From Closterium sp. Naga37s-1 (taxonomy: Eukaryota; Streptophyta; Zygnematophyceae; Desmidiales; Closteriaceae): a stretch of 64,000 nt of DNA. Positions 43,553 to 54,748 of the stretch are shown piece by piece; the stretch's first letter is position 1, and every line of letters starts with the position of its first letter. A model generated the notes under the pieces. That model was given only the letters and a program-made list of their open reading frames with translations, was not told the DNA's origin and made no database searches. The DNA lies in NCBI GenBank assembly GCA_947471745.1, contig CANJKZ010000774.1, positions 496,001 through 560,000 on the forward strand. Direction: 5' to 3'. The translations under genes were made by a program, and so were the position numbers.

Positions 43553-46500
43553 TCAAGCAGTAAGCAAGTGAGGCAAAGTAGGCACAAGGCCTAACACAGT
43601 AGCAAAGCGCTGATGATCACCAGGCGGAAGTGCCTTGGTGAAGACATCAGCAGTGTTGGCCTGACTGGCCACGTACGCAAGACGAAGCTGGCCACGCTGC
43701 TGCAACTCTCGAGCAAGGAAGTATCGTAAAGCGATGTGCTTCATTCTGTGCTCCAGTCTATGCTCCTAACACAAGGCAATCATGGCCTTGTTGTCTACGT
43801 ACAGAACTGGAGGCGAACGAGGCTGCTCTCCCATGTCGGTCAGCACGTAGGTGAGCCAGCGTAGCTCCTGAGCAGCCATAGCCCCAGCGTAGATCTCAGC
43901 CCCACAACTGGAGCTGAGAACCGAAGACGAGCGGGTAGACCGCCAAGAAACAGAGCCGGAACCAAGGCTGAAGGTGTAACCCTATGACGACCGCTGCGTA
44001 GCTGAGTCGTCAACCCAGGAGGCGTCTGCGTGACCAGTGAGAACAACTGGACCCCGTCCTCCAAGCACAAGCCCCATGCCCGACGTACTGCACAGGTAAC
44101 GCAATACCCTCTTCACAGCATCCCAGTGCACCTTTCGGTGCCTACCGGGAGCCACGTAGCGAGCCAGAAGGCTGAGAGGGTACGCGAGGTCAGGTCGTGT
44201 GCACGTCATCATGTACATGAGGCAACCCACAAGCTCTGGGTACGGACCACTCGGCTCTACGGACTCGTGCGAAGGTGGAGCTGAGAGCGAGTGGCTGGTA
44301 GACAGAGGAGTGGGCTGTGGTGAGGAGAACTGGAAGCCAAAGCGCTGAAGGACCTGGTGCACCATGTGTGACTGAGTCAGTGTGATGGTGCGCCGTGCTC
44401 TGTCCCGGGTGATCTGCAAGCCAAGATAGCTGCGCAGTTCACCCAGGTCAGTGCAGGTGTATCTCTTCTGCAGTTTGGACTTCACAAGGGTCAGTGCCTC
44501 GGTGTCAGCAGTGGCAAAGACGAGGTCGTCGATGTACACGAGGACGTAGAACGGCGACAGCAACGTGTCGGTGCGTAGAAACAGCGACGGGTCTGCAGTA
44601 GAAGGAGCAAACCCAAGAGCCGCAAGTGTAGTCCTCAATGTGTTGTGCCACTCACGAGGCACCTGGCGGAGACCGTAGACTGGCCGCCGGAGGCTCCACT
44701 GGGTACCTGCAGGAAACGTCCCAATGAAACCAGGTGGTCGGCGCAGCCAGATCTTCTCGTGCAGGCTGCCCTCAGGAAAGCTGTGCTGAAGTCCAGAGAG
44801 TGCAACTCGTAGTCACGCTGAGCAGCAACGTGCAGCAACACCCGAAGAGTAGTCATCTTCGAGGTGGGGGAGAAGGTCTGGAAGTAGTCAACTCCCTGTC
44901 GCTGACTGAAGCCTCGAGCAACGTAACGCGCCTTGAAGGCAGGCGAAGAACCCGGCGGCCGCTTCACCCTCAAAATCCACATGCCATCGACTATGTTCGC
45001 CCGAGACGGGGGAACTTCATCGACGTAGGTGCCTGTGGTCTTCCAGGATGCCATCTCGGCATCCATAGCTGCCTGCCACTAAGAGGAGTAAGGACCCGTA
45101 ATCGCCTTTGCGTAAGAGCGCGGGGTCGGGATGTCTGGAGCATCCGGGTCTTCCTCAGGGGCAAGCAGCATGGAAGCGAAACGAGGTACAGCAGCTGCAA
45201 GACACTCAAAGTGCTCCTGCCTGTCCTCAAGGACGTCCGTGCCAAGAGCACACTCACCCCTGACGAACGGAGGACTGGCAGACACAAACTCAGCAACTAG
45301 AGCAGTGCAGAGTCGAGACGGCAGGCAGCAGCAAAGTCAAGCAGCTCAGCAACGAGAGCAGACGCAGTAGCAGACTCAAAGGAAGGGTCAGTGACAGCAG
45401 TGGCGAGGAGACGAGAGACAGTTGGACTGGCAGCACGAGCACTGTCAGACGAAGGGTCGGGGACCTCAGGAAGAGAGGACTCAGGAGGAGCAGGCAGAGG
45501 AACACGCAGTGGAACAGAGGAAGGACGGAGTGCCATAGCGTGCGTGCCGAGGACAGGAGGAGGACGCGAACGAGGAGCGCGACGAGCAGTGCGAACAGGC
45601 GAGACAGAACGAGATGCAGGCTCACGACTCTCTGTAAGACTGCCAGACTGCTCACAGTAAGGAGAGGGAGCAGGCAGTGGGGAGGCTGGCTTTAACGGCG
45701 GCTGCGACTGGTCACACGGTGGACACAGGAAGGGAGGAGGAAGACCAGTAGAAGACGGGACACCAAGAACCTGCTGAAGCAGGGGAACGAAGTACGGTCG
45801 CGGCCGCACAGTGCCTCCAGCATCTCTAGCGCCAGGGTCAAAAGCTCCAGCTCCTTCAGCTCCAGCGGCTCCGGCGCCAGTGCCTCCAACTCCAGCTCCT
45901 CCAGCTCCAGCGCCTCCAGACTCCGTAGGGTCTCCAGCTCCAGCGCACCCAACACCACCAGTCCCGGCAGCTCCAGCACCACTGGTACGAGCACCTCCAG
46001 GACCAGTAGCCGCAGTACCTCCAGTACCGCCAGCTCCAACAGTAACAGCAGCACCTCCAGCTCTAGTGTCTCCAGTGCCTCCAGCTCCGGGAGCTCCACT
46101 CCGGTGGTGTGCGCGCCGAACAAGCCACTCACGCAGCTGCTGTGAAGACAATCGCGGTGAAGCACTAGCAGGACCTCCAGACGAAGCAGCACCCTGAGGC
46201 TCAGCACCCCCAGACTCCGCACCCTCCGACTCAGTACCCCCAGACCCAGCACCCTCAAACCCCGCACCCCCCGGCTCCGCACCCCCAGACGCAGCACCCC
46301 CAGACCCAGCACCTGAGCCGACAGCTACCTGAACAGGCGCAGTATCAGGGAGAGGGTCTACCTGAGACACACCCAAGGGAGCAGGACCCTGAGGCGGGAG
46401 GGGGTCTACCGGAGGTGGACCAGGAGCAAGGAAGAGCGGCAAGGGCGGGGGAGGGGCAGAGCGGTAGGGGAAGAGACGATAGAAGGGAACCGACTCGTCG

Positions 46501-49268
46501 AACGTGACGTCCTGAGACGAGAGGACACGGCGCAAGGTGGGGTTGTAAAACTGCCAGCCAGGCGCGTCAGGGACAAAGCCAAGGAAGACGCAGGGAATGG
46601 CGCGGGCGGAGAGCTTGTCCGCGAACGTATCGCGAACAAAGGCACGAGAACCCCAGACCCGGAACACCGACACATCGCCAACCTTCCCCGTCCAACACAG
46701 TGTGGGCGAGGTCTCCGGCAAGGAGACACGGGGCCAGAGGTTGAGCTGATGCGCAGCGTACTGGACCGCAAACGGCCACAGAAAATGGGGAGCGGCCGCA
46801 TGGATCCTGGAGGTATGAGCGACCTCCATGACTAAGCCAATGCGGCGCTCAGCAATCCCATTTTGCTGAGGGGAGTTGGGAAGCGTGAACGACTGGAGAA
46901 TGCCCTCCCCACGACAAAAGTCCCGCAAGAGGTCGGAGGAGAACTCACCACCTCTGTCAGAGTGCAGACGTAGGACAGGAAGGTCCGTATCGAAGCGCTC
47001 GCGGAGCTGGAGACGGACTGTGCGGACCCAATTGATCAAGACATCAGGGACCTCACCCTTGCTGCGCAAGGGGAAGACCGTGGTGTACCGCGTGTAGTCG
47101 TCAACAACCAGCAGAAAGTAGCGCTCGCGGCCTTGTTCACTGACGCGGGCTGGGCGCCACACGTCCATGTGGAAAGTCTGCAGGGGAGCAGTCGTCAGGG
47201 GAAACGAGGAGGAGTGAGGAGCGGCGCGCTGCCGCCCCTCGACGCAAGGAAGGCAGGGCGGGGCAGGTGAGGGCGGGAGGGGAGGCAGAGACCTGGGTAG
47301 ACCAGAGACAAGAAACCTGGAGTGCATGCCACGAAGGCGTGGCAGGGAGGGGTGACCCAGGCGGTGGTGCCACAGAAGAGTCTGGTGCGACAGGAGGCGA
47401 CACGAGCAAGAGGCGGCTACCTAACCTGACGCGGACACCTGAGCAGACGCAGCGACCTGAGGAGGCTCGGTAGCCAGCGTGTACAAACTCAACCCTGGCC
47501 GACGAGTGAACGTAGCCAGGTGACACCCCGTCCGTGTGCACGTGCAGATTGACACACACTGACCCCCAGGAGTGGTGGTAGTGACCATCGCATCCTGAAT
47601 GGCAGCTGTACTCACCAAGTTCGTAGAGAACGAGGGGAGGTGAAGACCTGATAGTGATCCGGACGGAACCGCCGGACACGGGAGGACAGTGGAGGAACGG
47701 GCAACGACCGGGCCCTCGGAGGGGTCAGCCAGTCTGATCGGGATAGGTGCAGGGAGAGGAGTGAGAGTGGTGCTGTCGCGAAAGAAACAGCGCGAGTCGC
47801 CGGAGTCCAACGTGAAGGTGTGCAAGGCCTCGGCAGGCGCAGTACCAGGGGGAGTACCAGACGCACTAACACCTAGAGCAGCAGCCGCTATACTTGGGTC
47901 AGGTGGCACACACCGGTAACAGTCACCCTCAGCACTAAAAGACAAAGCATACATTGCAGAGATAATAGCATCATAGTCTAGGTCAAAGATAGCAACTCCC
48001 GACCTAAGCAAATCCGTCCAGCGAGGGCGCTCGACGTCGTCACCAAACTCAGCACGCCAGGCGTCGTCAAGGCGGGAGAAGCAGCGGTGCTCAGTGTGAA
48101 ACTTCCCGCATGTCTGGCCCGCACGGACACCCGTGCGAATGACATACGGGCAGGTCTCACTACCCCCACCCGTCCCACGCTGAACTAACCACTCACGGAG
48201 CTGCTGGGGCGACTGGGTCTCGCTCCGACGCTGCTGCTGCTGTCGCTGACCACCACTAGGGCCTCCACGCTGAGGTCCAGACCTGCCACCACCAGTCCCA
48301 CCACCTCCATTGCCGCCACTCCCTCCGCTGCCTCCATCGCCGCCACCAAAGCCCCCACTGCTGCCGCCACCAGTCCCACCGCCGCCACCACCTCCACTCC
48401 CTCCACCACCTCCACCGCTGCCCCCACCACCGCTCCCACTGCCACCTCCACCACCACCGCTGCCACCTCCACCACCCCGGCCACCCTTGCCCTCGCTGTT
48501 GCGGCGCTTTGCACTAGTCGAAGCAGCACCGACGTCCTCAGTAACAGAGACGTCTGCAGCAGCAGCAGCAGAGGCGAAGGAGTGGGAAAGGGGGGAGGGG
48601 GAGTACCCCTCAAAGAAGGGCGGGCACGGAGTGCCACGAGCAGCACCTACAGCAACTGCACTAGTCTCAGCTGCGAGGAGATGCTGCTCGAGGAGGTCAA
48701 CAGTGAGGGAGGTGGGGTCAAGGGAGAGAAAGTGGTCCCTGTCAGAGCGAAGAGAGTCAGGGAGGCGAGAGACTATGAAGTAGAGGGTGATGAACATGGG
48801 GGGCTGGTTCGTGGCAAGGAACTCAGCAGGGACGGTAGCGCGGTAGCGAGCGTCACTAGTGCGTAGGTGGGTAACCAGATCCGCTACGGTGGCAAAAGCC
48901 GACAGCTCAAGGAACAGGTAGGGCAGTAGCAGTCTGCCTAGAGCAGCAATGGCAGGGGAGGAGTAGCGAGCAACGACAGCGTCGTACAGGGCCTGTGCTA
49001 TCTTGTGCTGTCTAAAGTGAGTACATTCGGCCACCGGCAGGTGGTTGCGAATGGCTAAGCGGGCAGTAGCATCACGAGACAGCCACTGGGAACGAGTCGC
49101 ACCGTCAGCTATGGCGGAAGGGGTTGGAGCGACACCGAACACCTGGTCAAATAGTGAGACACTGTCCTTAATATCGCTCAGTAGGTACAGTTGCAGATCA
49201 TCGTGCCACGTGTCAAATGCAACCGGTCTGCCCTCATGATCGAACGCTAGAACTCTAAGCGAAGCCAT
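43553..49268 (-). pseudogene. gag-pol of element D
   Basis: Gag from ATG at 49268 (MASLRVLAFDHEGRPVAFDTW), a Gly-rich stretch (about 48500-48270), the C-x13-C-x3-H-x4-C motif (48152-48081) and protease at about 47800. Integrase at about 47330-46480 has LHSDRGGEF and SPQQNGIAERR. The GGAEP/GAGG linker is at about 46380-45800. RT is at about 45000-44360 (VYIDDLVF) and RNase H at about 44050-43600. Fossil, about five breaks. Confidence 0.9.
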
Positions 49269-49359
49269 AGTGGCACAGCACTCAGGAGCAGCACTAGCAG
49301 CAGTAGCAGCAGGAGCAGCAGCAGTAGTAGCAGTTGCAGCAGTTGCAGAAGCAGTTGCC

Positions 49360-50165
49360 AAGGGGCCAAGGGGCGGGGCCGAGGGGCCTAGGGGCCGAGG
49401 GGCCAAACACGAGGGTGGCGGGGCCGAGGGGCCAAACACGAGGCCGAGGGGCCAAACTCGAGGCCGAGGGGCCAAGGGGCCTAGGGGCCGAGGGGCCGAG
49501 GGGCGGGGCCGAGGGGCCTAGGGGCCGAGGGGCCAAACACGAGGGTGGGGGCCGAGGGGCCAAACACGAGGGTGGGGGCCGAGGGGCCGAGGCTAGGGGC
49601 CGAGGGGCCAAACAGGAGGGGCCACAGGGCCGAGGGGCCAAGGGGCGAGGGGCCTAGGTGCCTGGTGTCAAGAGGCGAGGGGCCGAGGGGCCGAGGGGCC
49701 GAGGTGTCTGGGGGCCAAGGGGCGCGACGAGCCAAGGGGTTGGGGCCTAGGAGACGGGGCCGTGGTGGTGGCGCGATAGGCCAGGGGGCCGGGGCCTAGA
49801 GGCGAAGGGGCCGTGGTGGGGGCGCGACGGGCCTAAGGGGCCGAGGGGCGTAGGGGCGCGACGGGCCAAGGGGCCGGGGCCTAGGAAACGGGGCCGTGGG
49901 AGGGGCGCGACGGGCCTAAGGGGCCGGGGCCGAGGGGCGCGACGGGCGAAGAGGCCGTGGTGGGGGCGCGACGGGCCGAAGGGGCCGAGGGGCGTAGGGG
50001 CGCGACGGGCCAAGGGGCCGGGCCTTAGAGGCGAAGGGGCCGAGGGGCGCGACGGGCCTAGGGGCGCGACGGGCCAAGGGGGGGCCGGGGCCTAGGAAAC
50101 GGGGCCGTGAGGTGGCGCGACGGGCCTAAGGGGCGCGACGGGCCTAGGAGCGCGAAGGGCCAAGA
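49360..50165 (-). repeat. Leader minisatellite of D
   Basis: Tandem gccgaggggccaaacacgag and ggggcctaggggccga units (49360-49700), then gggcgcgacgggcc units (49720-50165). The first type matches the leader end of C (22260-22640), in keeping with their similar gags. Confidence 0.85.
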
Positions 50166-50324
50166 AAAAAAAAAAAAACAAGAGGCGACAAGTCGTCCTA
50201 GGGTTGCGAAGTGTTGTGCAATATTTCACACCATACAACATCATACAATGTTATATATAGTATCGAATGTTGTTGTAACAGGTTTGGCACTTAATTTTGA
50301 ATTGCGTCCGCATGGAAGAAAACA

Positions 50325-50402
50325 CTCGCGCGCAGGAATCGAACCTTCCACCTTTAGATGCCATAATCACGATCGATTGCGCTTGAAGCTCCGTTGCAAA
50401 TC
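50325..50402 (-). other. tRNA-like / Pol III promoter-like patch
   Basis: Minus strand has a perfect B-box-like GGTTCGATTCC (50345-50335) about 45 nt downstream of an A-box-like AGCTTCAAGCGCAATCG. The T arm pairs 4 of 5, but I cannot fold a good anticodon or acceptor stem. Best seen as a decayed tRNA or a tRNA-derived SINE head, not a working tRNA. Confidence 0.3.
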
Positions 50403-50707
50403 GGTGTTTTAAATTATGATAAAAGTTTGTTTGCGACGAATCTGCAATCTTTAGGGTTTGTTCCCCGTCTCTTTCTTCTCTCTTCCTCTCTTGGTTTCCC
50501 TTGGTTTGCTCCAGCTTCCCAAGCTCCACCTTCCCAACCTTCCCAAGGTCAGAAGTTGTTCTACTAATGTTTTAGAACTAAGTTAGGTGATAGTAATAAA
50601 CTAGGTTAGACTAGCTAGTTTTTTATGGTTGTATTCTACTCGTCTACTTAGTGTTGGTCGTTCTAAGGGGCTGCAAACTGTTTTTGTATTAGGTTCTAGG
50701 CTTTCTG

Positions 50708-50840
50708 TGTCAGAACATTATAGCTTATGCTGTTGTGTAGGCTATAGTGGGGTATCCCATAGGGGGTACAACCAATTAGGGTTTCATATTTGTACTCACT
50801 TCATTTTCATAGTTCACCCATTCTCGTTCTCATTCTCACA
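50708..50840 (+). repeat. Solo LTR L in the AT-rich island
   Basis: 133 bp, TGTCAGAACA...TTCTCACA, flanked by perfect TTCTG copies (50703-50707, 50841-50845). Resembles the C LTR. No internal element DNA. Confidence 0.93.
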
Positions 50841-51403
50841 TTCTGTAGGACTTCAGCTTATCTCACGTCGTTCACCTTGCATCCGTTGTCCATTCCCTAT
50901 CGCGCTCTTTACCTTTCCATGATTAGATAGGCTCTTTGGTTGTTGTTTCCTTCTCTTTTTTCTCCTGTCCATCCTATGTTCTTTCTTTTCCGGTCTCATT
51001 TTTTCTGTTTCTTCATATGTTATCTGATTCGTCCTTCTATTTACTGGGGTTCCTTTTGTTCCTCTATTCTGGTTTTTTTTTCTGTTTTTCTTTGGACCGT
51101 AATTGCACAAATTTGTTTATTGCGTTCATCATTCTGTTCCCTTGAATACATGCTGTTCTTTAACGTGAGACATTCCTTTGCCTTCCCTCCCCTTTCTTCA
51201 CGTTTTTTTTTTTCGTTTCCTTCTTTCATGATGTAAATCTGTATTTTAACTCTCTTCCCTTCAGCCCCTTCTGTTCTTTTCTCTCTTTTGTACTTCTCAG
51301 GTGATTTAATGTTTTATTGTAGCGGCCAAGTATGTGGAAAGAGACCAGTGGCGTCAGGTCTTTATTTTGTATTGGAGATTTTCGTTAGCATATGTGATCT
51401 TTG

Positions 51404-51545
51404 TGTCAGAACATTATGTTTCTCTAGTCTGCAGTGGGGTACTCTGTAGTGAGTACAACCCTGTTAGGGTTTGTTATATGTATCCAACTGCTTTCTAGTT
51501 CAATCATCCTTTCTCACTTCAATTTCTCTCGTCAATATTCTCACA
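51404..51545 (+). repeat. 5' LTR of M
   Basis: 142 bp, TGTCAGAACA...TTCTCACA, then TGGTATAGAGC. Its core is like that of the J LTR. Confidence 0.94.
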
Positions 51546-51639
51546 TGGTATAGAGCTGCTTTTTCGATCCTTGGGCCCACCACTGAAACTGAAACTGAAA
51601 CTTTTTTTTTCCTCACCTTCCTGCCGCGCGCGTCGCGCC

Positions 51640-53108
51640 TACCCTTAAGGCCCCGTAAGGCCCCGTCAGGCCCCGTTTACGGCCCCGTAAGGCCCCGTTT
51701 ATGGCCCCACTTACGGCCCCGTACGACCCCTTAAGGCCCCGTCGGCCCCGTTTACGGCCCCGTCAGGCCCCGTCGGCCCCGTTTACGGCCCCGTAAGGCC
51801 CCGTTCGGCCCTGTAAGGCCTCGTTTACGGCCCCGCTTAAGGCCCTGTATGGCCCCGTAAGGCCCCGTCGGCCCCGTTTATGGCCCCGTAAGGCCCCTTA
51901 AGGCCCAGTTAGGCCCCGTAAGGCCCCGTTTACGGCCCCGCTTAAGGCCCCGTAAGGCCCGTAAGGCCCAGTCCGGCCCCGTTAGCGGCCCCGTCAGGCC
52001 CCGTCAGGCCCCGTAAGGCCCTGCCCCGGCCCTACCCCGACCTGTTGCGGCCCTGCTGCGGCCCCGTCGCAGCCCTGTCCCGGCCCCTTCTACGGCCCTG
52101 CTCCGACCCGGCCCCGGCTCTGCCCCTACCCTGCCCCTGCCCTGCCCTTGCCCTGCTCCTGCACTGCTGCGGCCCGGCCCCGGCCCTGCCCCGGACCTGT
52201 CGCGGCCTCGCCCCGGCCCTGCCCCGGCCCTGCCCCGGCTCTGCCCCGGCCCTGCCCCGGCCCTGCGCCGCCCCTGTCCCGAGCCTGTCACGGCCCTGCC
52301 CCGACCCTGTCGCGGCCCTATCGCGGCCCTGCCCCTGCCATGCCCCGACCCTGCCCAGGCCCCGCCCCCCTCATGCCGGTCGTGGCGCACCAGGGGCCCG
52401 TGCACCGCCCCCCCCCCCTTTTCCCGTCGCCTTGCGTGGCGAGCGGGGGGGGGGGGGGGGGCGCGCGGGGCGCGCGTCGCCCCTTCTTCCGCCTGCTCTG
52501 GCGCCCTGGGAGGCCGCGCGTCCCCGTACTCCCCCCCCCCCCCCCCCCCCTCAGGTCGCCTCCACAGGCGACGGGAGGGGCGACCTGGGGGGGGGGGGCC
52601 ACGCGTCGGAGCAGTCGCCCCTGGTGCAGCCGCCCCTGGAGCAGCCGCCCCTGGTGCAGCCGCCCCTGGTGCAGCCGCCCCTGGTGCAGCAGCCCTTGGA
52701 GCAGCCGCCACTGGTGCAGCCGCCCCTGGTGCAGCCGCCCCTGGTGCAGTGTTGGCTGGGGGAGCAGCAGAGGGGGGGAGGGGACCTGCAGCACCTGCCC
52801 CCCCCCCCCCCCCCCCCCACCCCCCCTTTCTCCTACCTCCCCCTGCTGCGGGTACAGCAGTGGGGGGAGGGGATCTGCCATCCCCCTGGTGCGGATACGG
52901 CAGTGGGGGGAGGGGACCTGCAGCACCTGCCTGCCCCCCCATCTCTCTGCTGCGGGTGCAGCAGTGGGGGAGGGTATGGGGGTGGCGGGTGTGGCCAACC
53001 CGCCGGCCCTGCTGCGCCCCGCGCGCCCTGCTGCCCCGTGCGCCTGCTGCCCTGCTGCCCTGTGCGCCCCGTGCGCCCTGCTGCCCTCTGCAAGCGCCAT
53101 GCACAGCA

Positions 53109-53140
<32 letters not shown>
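51640..53140 (+). repeat. Leader arrays and homopolymer tracts of M
   Basis: 51640-52030 repeats ggccccgtaaggccccgtt. 52030-52360 repeats ccctgccccggc. 52620-52745 repeats gtgcagccgcccctg. Homopolymers: G17 at 52445-52461, C20 at 52531-52550, G12 at 52587-52598, C21 at 52798-52818, C30 at 53109-53138. Apparent Pro/Gly-rich frames here are composition. Confidence 0.9.
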
Positions 53141-53689
53141 TTCTCCTCCATCCCCTGCTGCAGGTGCAGCAGTGGGGGAGGGTATGGGGGTGGCGGGTGT
53201 GTGGCATCCCGTGCTCCTCCTCCTACTCCGTCTCCCACTGCTGCAGCTGCCGCTGAGGGGGGTGGGTGTGTGTGAGTCGACGGAGTGGTGCTAGGGGGTG
53301 GAGTGTGAGTGAACCTAGGGGTGCTGCAGGGGGTGTGTGAATGGGGGGTGCGGCAGTAGAGGGAGGTTGGGTGGGGGTAGCTGTCGTGTTGCTAGCAGTG
53401 CCAGTAGTCCGGAGGTGCGCTTCCGGTAGCCCAGTGATGCCGCTGCGCCAGTCGCCCGTGGGTCCGTTGCTCCTGCCGCTCGTCTTAGCCGCGGAGCCAG
53501 TTACCCCTGTAGTCCGGAGGTGCGCCTCCGGTAGCCACAGTGCGCGCCGCTCCTGTTGCCCGTGTGTCTGCAGCTTCCGCCATTGCCTCCTCTCTCCTCT
53601 CCTATTAGTCCAGCCTCCTCCTCCTCACTTGCCCTCTGTGATAGCCTCTAGCTTTGCTTATTTATTGTGAACTCTAAACTGTTACTTCT

Positions 53690-53789
53690 TGTACTTGTGC
53701 TCAGAATGTGTGGTGACATTGTGATCCACCCTGAGCTTGCTTTGCCTTGCTTCTTGTGCTGATCATACCCCACTTTGACTATGGGGGTG
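53690..53789 (+). promoter_or_regulatory. 3' tail of M with two shared hairpins and PPT
   Basis: GCTCAG...GTGG...CCAC...CTGAGC at 53699-53736 and CCCC...GGGG at 53768-53787 lie in front of the 3' LTR. Apart from the LTR core and primer-binding site, this is the only part of M clearly shared with the coding elements. Confidence 0.75.
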
Positions 53790-53931
53790 TGTCAGAACAT
53801 TATGTTTCTCTAGTCTACAGTGGGGTACTCTGTAGTGAGTACAACCCTGTTAGGGTTTGTTCTATGTATCCAACTGCTTTCTAGTTCAATCATCCTTTCT
53901 CACTTCAATTTCTCTCGTCAATATTCTCACA
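53790..53931 (+). repeat. 3' LTR of M
   Basis: 142 bp, two mismatches to the 5' copy, followed by CTTTG. Confidence 0.94.
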
Positions 53932-53984
53932 CTTTGGTTTTACAGTTCGTGCACTGATTTTTTGTCTTGCAAATGTGTAAGATC

Positions 53985-54062
53985 TTGTGCGTATGTTTGA
54001 TTTTATGTATGTGTACGTGTGTGTGTATGTTGTGTATGGGTGTATACGTGTGCTTGTACATT
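53985..54062. repeat. GT-rich microsatellite-like patch
   Basis: Imperfect TATGTGTACGTGTGTGTGTATG-like DNA in the AT-rich island right of M. The rest of 53937-54570 is AT-rich with no feature I can name. Confidence 0.7.
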
Positions 54063-54572
54063 GCAATGACAATGCACGTCTGTGGGTCTTAAAAAGATGG
54101 CTCAGGTCTATCATTTCACAAAAGGTTCATTGGCGCACAAAGTGACTCGTGTGTTGCCACTTCGAACTGGATTTGATAGGGTTGACCATTTTTTTAGGAT
54201 TTACAGATTGTGTTGATTCATGTGACAGTTGATTATTCAAAATCTATGCTCCTCCCCCCCATGCTAGGCAGGGGATGGCGGTAGCTTAGTTTTTGGGTCG
54301 TTAACTGTCACGCATTTTATTATGTGCATGCATGTGCATCATTATACATTACATATCATATTAAACATTATGCATCCTATAGCATTGTTTTTTATGCACA
54401 TGCATTTATTCATCATTATTACAACACAATTTAATAGTAAAACATATAATGCAAACAGTACAACATATCTGCACAAAACACCTGATAAAAAAATCATATG
54501 GTTTGATGTACTATAAACAGTATTGACAACTACTCACTATGCACAGTATGGGAAAGGGTACTGTAGTTTATG

Positions 54573-54622
54573 AATTTTATTTTCATATTTTATTTAAAAT
54601 TAATAAATATGAAAATAAAATT
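54573..54622. repeat. Perfect 18-bp inverted repeat
   Basis: AATTTTATTTTCATATTT at 54573-54590 and its exact inverse at 54605-54622, with a 14-nt loop. It could form a strong cruciform or hairpin near the right end of the AT-rich island. Confidence 0.9.
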
Positions 54623-54748
54623 TGGCAGAATCGATCGTAAAGGGTTGCTTCGCAACCCAAAAAAAACGCGACGAGCCAAGGGGCCAGGGCCAAGGGGGGT
54701 ACTAGCAGCGCAGCAGGTGGTGGGCCCAAGGAACCTGCTCTGATTCCA

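Larger units (their letters stand above)
51404..53931 (+). mobile_element. Complete non-autonomous copia-type element M
   Basis: LTRs 51404-51545 and 53790-53931, 142 bp each with 2 mismatches (about 1.4%), flanked by perfect CTTTG (51399-51403, 53932-53936). Primer-binding site from 51546 (TGGTATAGAGC). The 2.2-kb interior has no gag or pol: GC-rich arrays, homopolymer tracts, then a 3' tail with the shared hairpins and polypurine tract. It must have moved with proteins from another element. Structurally whole as a non-coding element. Confidence 0.93.
50166..54670. other. AT-rich island inside the leader of D
   Basis: Between an A-run (50166-50180) and another (54659-54666) the DNA is AT-rich and unlike any copia part. 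After removing solo LTR L and element M about 1.8 kb is left. GGGTTGCGAAG at 50201-50211 and its inverse at 54648-54658 make an 11-bp inverted match near the ends. No convincing gene; 50930-51240 is T-rich. It could be a non-autonomous DNA transposon, another retro-insert or captured host DNA. No clear target duplication. Confidence 0.5.

Noticed and set aside
51640-53290. Pro-rich 366-403-codon frames on both strands in M
   Set aside because: Open in several frames at once because of G/C-only composition; no start context, domain or similarity.
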